A program made the translations under genes and the position numbers. Below are positions 60,070 through 64,000 of a DNA stretch of 64,000 bases, one piece after another. Every line of letters begins with the position of its first letter. Position 1 is the first letter of the stretch. Origin of the DNA: RACS-047 sp031553855 (GTDB lineage Bacteria; Bacillota; Clostridia; Christensenellales; Pumilibacteraceae); contig JAVBKW010000025.1 of assembly GCA_031553855.1 (NCBI GenBank), positions 1 to 64,000 on the forward strand, in the 5' to 3' direction. Below the pieces are notes generated by a model. That model was not told the origin of the DNA. It ran no database searches and was given only the letters and a program-made list of their open reading frames with translations.

Positions 60070-61110
60070 TTAAACGCCGGTATAGTATCTTGCGCCGCTT
60101 TTTTGCGGAGGGGGAGAGGGCGGCCGGTTGTCTTTTTTTGCGGCGACTGTTTTATTTTTTTCTTTTTGCGCGGCGGAAAGTTTAACGGAAGCTGCTTTTT
60201 CTGTTTTCGACGCGGCGGAAGATTTTGCGGATGTTTCTTTTTCTGATTTCGGCGCGGACGCTTTTTTGGCGTTTTTTACAGCGACAGGTTTTTCTTTTAT
60301 TTTTTTGCCGCCGTTCTCGCTGCCGGAAACGCGCATAGTCGCCTCGACGGAGGCTTTGAGTTTTTCAAACAAGTCGAGGGAATTTTTAGTTTCAATTTTT
60401 TCTGTTTTAACAGCGGCGGGATTTTTGCCCTCCGCTTTTGCCTCGATCATTTCCATAAGCTGCCCGTAATACTCGTCGTGATATTTTTCCGGCTCAAACT
60501 CTGCCGTCAGGTTTTGAACGATCTGCACCGCCAAATCAGTTTCGGCCTGCGATACTTTTGTTTTTGCCGCAATCTTTTCTGCGCCGACGTCTGAATACGT
60601 TCTGATTTCACTAGGAAAAAACATAGTGTTCAGCATAAGTCCGTCGTTAAAAACGCGGACGCAGCAGAGACGCTCTTTATCTCTTATCGAAATTTTTGAA
60701 ATTGCCGCGCAGTTAGTTTGTTTCATCGCGTTGTAGAGGATCAGGTACGGCTTTTCTCCGGCGGTTTCGGGCGCAAGGTAGTAGGATTTTTCGTAGTAAA
60801 CCGGATCGACAGAGCTGATATCGATAAAATCGATTATCTGGATATACTTTGCGCTTTTTACCGGGATTTTTTTAAGGTCGTCCTCTGTGATTTCCACAAA
60901 TTCGCCTTTTTCATATTCAAAGCCCTTACTAATATCTTTGTATTCAACTTCTTCGCCGCATGAGGGGCAAAACCTTTTTTGATTGATCGGAGTGCCGCAT
61001 TTTTTGTGCAGCATCCTGAACGCCACAGTTTCCTTGTCGGTCGCCGCGAGCAGTTTGACGGGGACGTTTATAAGCCCGAAATTGATCGCGCCTTTCCAAA
61101 TAGTTGCCAC
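60070..61110 (-). CDS. ku: Ku DNA end-binding protein
   Basis: 346 residues. The prokaryotic Ku core spans 1-245 (MATIWKGAINFGLINVPVKL, RMLHKKCGTPINQKRFCPSC, KGFEYEKGEFVEITEDDL, YYLAPE, NLTAEFEPEKYHDEY). The final 100 residues are a Lys/Ala/Ser tail, longer than in most Ku, able to hold DNA and recruit LigD. It is the third gene of a leftward set: ligase, polymerase, ku, 14 bases after the polymerase stop. A GGAGG site precedes the ATG. Confidence 0.95.
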   Translation of the reverse strand: MATIWKGAINFGLINVPVKLLAATDKETVAFRMLHKKCGTPINQKRFCPSCGEEVEYKDISKGFEYEKGEFVEITEDDLKKIPVKSAKYIQIIDFIDISSVDPVYYEKSYYLAPETAGEKPYLILYNAMKQTNCAAISKISIRDKERLCCVRVFNDGLMLNTMFFPSEIRTYSDVGAEKIAAKTKVSQAETDLAVQIVQNLTAEFEPEKYHDEYYGQLMEMIEAKAEGKNPAAVKTEKIETKNSLDLFEKLKASVEATMRVSGSENGGKKIKEKPVAVKNAKKASAPKSEKETSAKSSAASKTEKAASVKLSAAQKEKNKTVAAKKDNRPPSPPPQKSGARYYTGV

Positions 61111-61124
61111 TTTTAAATTACCTC

Positions 61125-62015
61125 CTAATGCAGCACCGATAGTTTTTGTTTTTTTGCGTACAAGCCTTTCGACAAGTCGCCCTTTTCATCTATTCTTTCA
61201 AATATATTAGTGATATTGAATTTTTTCGGGTCGAGCTTAGAGTTGACCTCGCTCCAATTCAGCGGAGTTGAGACTAAAGCGCCGGATTTGACGCGCAAGG
61301 AATAGGGCATTGCCAGCGTTTTACCCCTGGCGCATTGGACGGCGTCAAGATATATACGGTCGCCGCGCTTCTTTATCATACGCTCGTTTGTGCAGATATC
61401 CGGATATTTTTGCATAACTCCGCCGCACAAAAACTGCAAAAACTCCTGCACCTGCTCATATGTATATACGTTGTCGATAGGTATAAAAATGTGTATGCCG
61501 CGCGAGCCGCTGGTTTTGGGCAACGAATACAGCCCCAAATTTTTAAGGATTTTTTCAAATTCTTTAGCAATAACGACGGCTTCCTTAATACCGCTATTTC
61601 CGCTGGGGTCAAGGTCTATAACGGCGATATCGGGTTTGTCAAGACTGCCTTTGCGCGAAAACCATGCGTGCATTTCAAGTACGGAACGGTTTACCATATA
61701 TATAAGTGAGGGCAGGTCGTTAATAAGGCACCATTCTATATGCCCGCGCGCCTTGCTTTCGATTTTCAAGGTTTCCAGCCACGGCGGCGCGCCGTCCGGT
61801 TTTTGCTTTTGATAAAAGCTCTTATCCGCGTCCGCGTCGGGAAAGTGTATCATAGAAAAAGGCCGGTCATACAGATGCGGCAATATAAGAGGCGCAATGC
61901 GCACGTAATAGTCGATAACGTCGCCTTTTTTGACGTTCAGGCTCTCAAAATACATTTTATCTATATTTTTCAGCTCTAACGTGCGGTTATTATGAAAGTT
62001 CAATTCCATAAGCAT
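61125..62015 (-). CDS. LigD-type polymerase/primase domain protein
   Basis: 296 residues as a separate protein. It matches the PolDom of LigD: YYVRIAPLILPHLYDRPFSM, the metal Asp pair in IAVIDLDPSG, KTSGSRGIHIFIP and LDAVQCARGKTLAMPYSLR. It fills gaps with ribo- or deoxynucleotides during end joining. In many bacteria it is fused to ligase and phosphoesterase; here it stands alone. Start at 62015 or the second ATG at 62009; ribosome site weak. Confidence 0.92.
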   Translation of the reverse strand: MLMELNFHNNRTLELKNIDKMYFESLNVKKGDVIDYYVRIAPLILPHLYDRPFSMIHFPDADADKSFYQKQKPDGAPPWLETLKIESKARGHIEWCLINDLPSLIYMVNRSVLEMHAWFSRKGSLDKPDIAVIDLDPSGNSGIKEAVVIAKEFEKILKNLGLYSLPKTSGSRGIHIFIPIDNVYTYEQVQEFLQFLCGGVMQKYPDICTNERMIKKRGDRIYLDAVQCARGKTLAMPYSLRVKSGALVSTPLNWSEVNSKLDPKKFNITNIFERIDEKGDLSKGLYAKKQKLSVLH

Positions 62016-62042
62016 AGTTTGTATAAAAAGAAGTAATATTAT

Positions 62043-62063
62043 TTAAGGAAACGCTGAATAAAT
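62043..62063. mobile_element. Solo MITE terminal repeat
   Basis: TTAAGGAAACGCTGAATAAAT matches the terminal repeat of the 17397 element exactly in its conserved part. It stands alone between the polymerase and ligase genes. Confidence 0.6.
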
Positions 62064-62081
62064 GTTCTTACTGCTAACGGC

Positions 62082-62987
62082 CTAATAATAAATTTTTTCT
62101 ATCACCGGATGCCGCAGCTTTCCGGTTTTCTCAATTTCACTATAGCTTACGCAAATTTTTAAAACCGGCTCGGTAAAGAAGGCGGTTTTATCTTCAAAAT
62201 TAAAAAACGGATTTACGTCCGTTAAGCAGGCGCCCAAATATTCTTTTAATTTTGCGAAGCCTTTTTCGTCAAGGCCGGTTCCGGCGTTGCCGATATGCTC
62301 TAAGCCCTCATCGGTTTTAAGCCCTAAGCAAACCGAAATGCGGCTTTTGAGCAGATAGCCGCCGATAAAAGCGTCCATATAGCGCACGGCTTTTATTTTT
62401 TGCCAATGTGCGGAGCGAATACCGGGCAAATACGGACTGTCGGCTTTCTTTGCCGTAATTCCTTCCAGATTCATTGCCTTTGCGGCGTCAAACAGCTTTT
62501 TTCCGTTCAAGAGATAAACGTCGGACTTTTTTATGAAAGCGGCGCAATCTTTTGAAAGCGCGCCGAAAATTTTGTCCAGCAATTCTTTGCGCTTTATAAG
62601 CGGCCACGTCATAACGCTGTCGCCGTTAAAATAGAGTATATCGAAAATAATATAGTAAACCGGAATTTGCTGTTCCTTTTTAGAACCGGTTTTTCGTCGG
62701 CCGCGCCGCAAAAGCTTATAAAAATCCGGCTTTCCTTCATCATCGACTGCAATAACCTCTCCGTCGAACACGCACCGGGGCGGGAAGTTAATATACAGTT
62801 CGCGGACTATTTCCTCATACATATCCGTCCGCGGGTTAAAGCTGCGGGTGTAAAGCTCATATTTTTCATCCCGTCCGTCGGCGATAATTCGTATACCGTC
62901 GTATTTTATTTCAAAAATGTAATCGGGACTGTCGAACGCGTCCTTTGCGCGCTCTAGGAGCATAGGCGGGATCATATCGCTTTTCAT
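62082..62987 (-). CDS. ATP-dependent DNA ligase, LigD ligase domain
   Basis: 301 residues. The adenylated lysine is in FEIKYDGIRIIADG near residue 28; then CVFDGEVIAVDDEG, YIIFDILYFNGD, LEGITAKKADSPYLPG and WQKIKAVRYMDAFIGGY make a full nucleotidyl-transferase, followed by an OB-fold (120 residues to the end). It corresponds to the ligase domain of LigD without polymerase or phosphoesterase domains. First gene of the NHEJ set. Confidence 0.93.
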   Translation of the reverse strand: MKSDMIPPMLLERAKDAFDSPDYIFEIKYDGIRIIADGRDEKYELYTRSFNPRTDMYEEIVRELYINFPPRCVFDGEVIAVDDEGKPDFYKLLRRGRRKTGSKKEQQIPVYYIIFDILYFNGDSVMTWPLIKRKELLDKIFGALSKDCAAFIKKSDVYLLNGKKLFDAAKAMNLEGITAKKADSPYLPGIRSAHWQKIKAVRYMDAFIGGYLLKSRISVCLGLKTDEGLEHIGNAGTGLDEKGFAKLKEYLGACLTDVNPFFNFEDKTAFFTEPVLKICVSYSEIEKTGKLRHPVIEKIYY

Positions 62988-63035
62988 ATAATCTAGTTTT
63001 TGCCTAAAATGCTTTAAGTATTCTTTATTAGTCCA

Positions 63036-63082
63036 TTAAAAAACGCCCCGAACAACAGCTGCGTTTGGCTCAGGGCGTTAAA
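63036..63082 (-). terminator. Rho-independent terminator for the hybrid kinase
   Basis: On the reverse strand AACGCCC pairs with GGGCGTT, followed by TTTTT, about 60 bases after the kinase stop. Confidence 0.8.
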
Positions 63083-63139
63083 ATGCGTATTATTTGGTTC
63101 TAAATTTACTTCAGATTTTCAATTTGAAAAAACTATTTT

Positions 63140-64000
63140 TTACAAAAATTCTTTGAGCGCGCGCATGACGGCCGACATATCGATAGGTTTTGAAAGGTGG
63201 CAATTCATATCAGCGTCGAGGGCGGCTTGTTTATCTTCCTGAAAAACGTTCGCGCTCATAGCAAAGATCTTAACTGTTTTAGCGTCCGGCCGTGTTAAAG
63301 CCCTTATTCGCCTTGTCGCGTCGTAGCCGTTCAAAAGGGGCATCTGGATGTCCATAAAAATCACGTCGTAATAGCCCTCGGGGGAGGATGAAAACATCTT
63401 AACGGCCTCTTCGCCGTTTTCCGCCTCGTCTATTATCGCGCCGGTGCCGTTAAAAAGCTCCTGAACTATGATGCGGTTGATTTCTATATCCTCCGCCAAA
63501 AGTATGCGGCGGCCGGAAATATCGGCCTCTTCGCCGTCGAATTTTTCGGAAACATCGTTTGAAGAAATTTTCATGTTAAGGGTAAAGCTGAAAACGGAGC
63601 CTTTGCCCGGCTCGCTTTGGGCGGTGATCACTCCGCCCATCATTTGGGCAAGGTTCTGGCTTATGGCAAGCCCCAGCCCCGTGCCGCCGAACTTAGAGGT
63701 TATAGTGGCGTCGGTTTGTTCAAACGCGCTAAAAAGCTTGGCTTTTTGCTCGTCCGTCATACCTATGCCGGTATCGGTAACGTTAAAGGTTACGCTCGCG
63801 CCGTAATTTTTTTCCTCCATAACGGATTCAAAAACAACCTTTCCCTTTTGGGGCGTAAACTTGACGGCGTTTCCCAAAAGGTTTATAAGGATCTGCTTTA
63901 GCCGCAGCTTATCGCCTTCTACAGAAATATTTTTGGGAACGTTACTGTTAAAGATAAATTCGATTTGTTTTTCGGCGCACCGTTCATAAATCAGAATAGA
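63140..64000 (-). CDS. Hybrid histidine kinase, 5' part beyond the window
   Basis: 287 codons, open to the right edge, so sensor and phospho-His regions are missing. What remains: N box NLLGNAVKFTPQ, G1 DTGIGM, F box and G2 KFGGTGLGLAISQNLAQMMGG of the HATPase domain, then a receiver (ILLAEDIEINR, phospho-Asp in VIFMDIQMPLLNGYDA, IFAMSANVF, KP). It probably forms a multistep phosphorelay and would need an Hpt protein such as the one at 30014. Confidence 0.93.
   Translation of the reverse strand, partial: SILIYERCAEKQIEFIFNSNVPKNISVEGDKLRLKQILINLLGNAVKFTPQKGKVVFESVMEEKNYGASVTFNVTDTGIGMTDEQKAKLFSAFEQTDATITSKFGGTGLGLAISQNLAQMMGGVITAQSEPGKGSVFSFTLNMKISSNDVSEKFDGEEADISGRRILLAEDIEINRIIVQELFNGTGAIIDEAENGEEAVKMFSSSPEGYYDVIFMDIQMPLLNGYDATRRIRALTRPDAKTVKIFAMSANVFQEDKQAALDADMNCHLSKPIDMSAVMRALKEFL

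Overview
The window looks like chromosome of a low-to-mid GC Bacillota, most likely an uncultivated Clostridia-type anaerobe; that placement is inference. Supporting signs are strong TTGACA-N17-TATAAT promoters with purine-rich ribosome binding sites, GatCAB, MinDE beside a SpoIVFB-like protease, a PadR/DUF1700/DUF4097 module, SipW-type secretion, a c-di-GMP-I riboswitch, and a giant 2-hydroxyacyl-CoA dehydratase-activase fusion. I saw no rRNA, tRNA, CRISPR array or prophage.

Layout. 1-12.6 kb holds housekeeping genes: partial DegV, an XRE regulator, a glutamate-5-kinase-like kinase, Lgt, an acetyltransferase, hisH-hisF, gatC-gatA-gatB, a DnaQ-like exonuclease with a BRCT-like end, a YfbR-type nucleotidase and a GNAT. 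12.7-17.3 kb is an arginine operon (argC-argB-argD-argF, no argJ) with an ARG-box-like operator on its promoter. 17.4-30 kb carries a MITE-like element, a long MalK/MsmX-type ATPase, a lipoprotein, a ZIP transporter, the radical SAM/DUF4130 DNA-metabolism pair, a frameshifted rhuM, a MntR/DtxR-type regulator, and a PadR-DUF1700-DUF4097 operon behind a duplicated 180-bp structured repeat.

30-49 kb is rich in c-di-GMP functions: Hpt, REC-HD-GYP, one intact and one degenerate EAL protein, then minD-minE, mgsA, an M50 protease and a Phd/Doc module flanked by 17-bp direct repeats. At 40.7 kb a c-di-GMP-I riboswitch with a terminator platform precedes three related surface proteins: one membrane-anchored, and two near-duplicate SipW-type secreted proteins. 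These are followed, from a separate promoter, by two ER-type (Ser/His) signal peptidases bracketing a membrane-anchored McrB-like AAA+ ATPase and a DUF2357-like partner. I read this as a c-di-GMP-controlled surface fibre/matrix assembly system and regard it as the most novel item here.

49-64 kb holds citrate synthase, an RlmD-type rRNA methyltransferase, an EEP-family protein, purA, a 1424-residue dehydratase-activase fusion, an unknown gene behind a palindromic operator, a split NHEJ set (ligase, polymerase, Ku on separate genes) and a truncated hybrid histidine kinase. Two dispersed repeat families link distant intergenic regions: a MITE with TTAAGGAAACGCTGAATAAA ends (about 17.4, 26.4, 36.3 and 62.0 kb) and a 143-bp multi-hairpin repeat (37.5 and 50.8 kb). 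Several regulators and enzymes start 6-8 nt after a -10 box, which suggests leaderless mRNAs.
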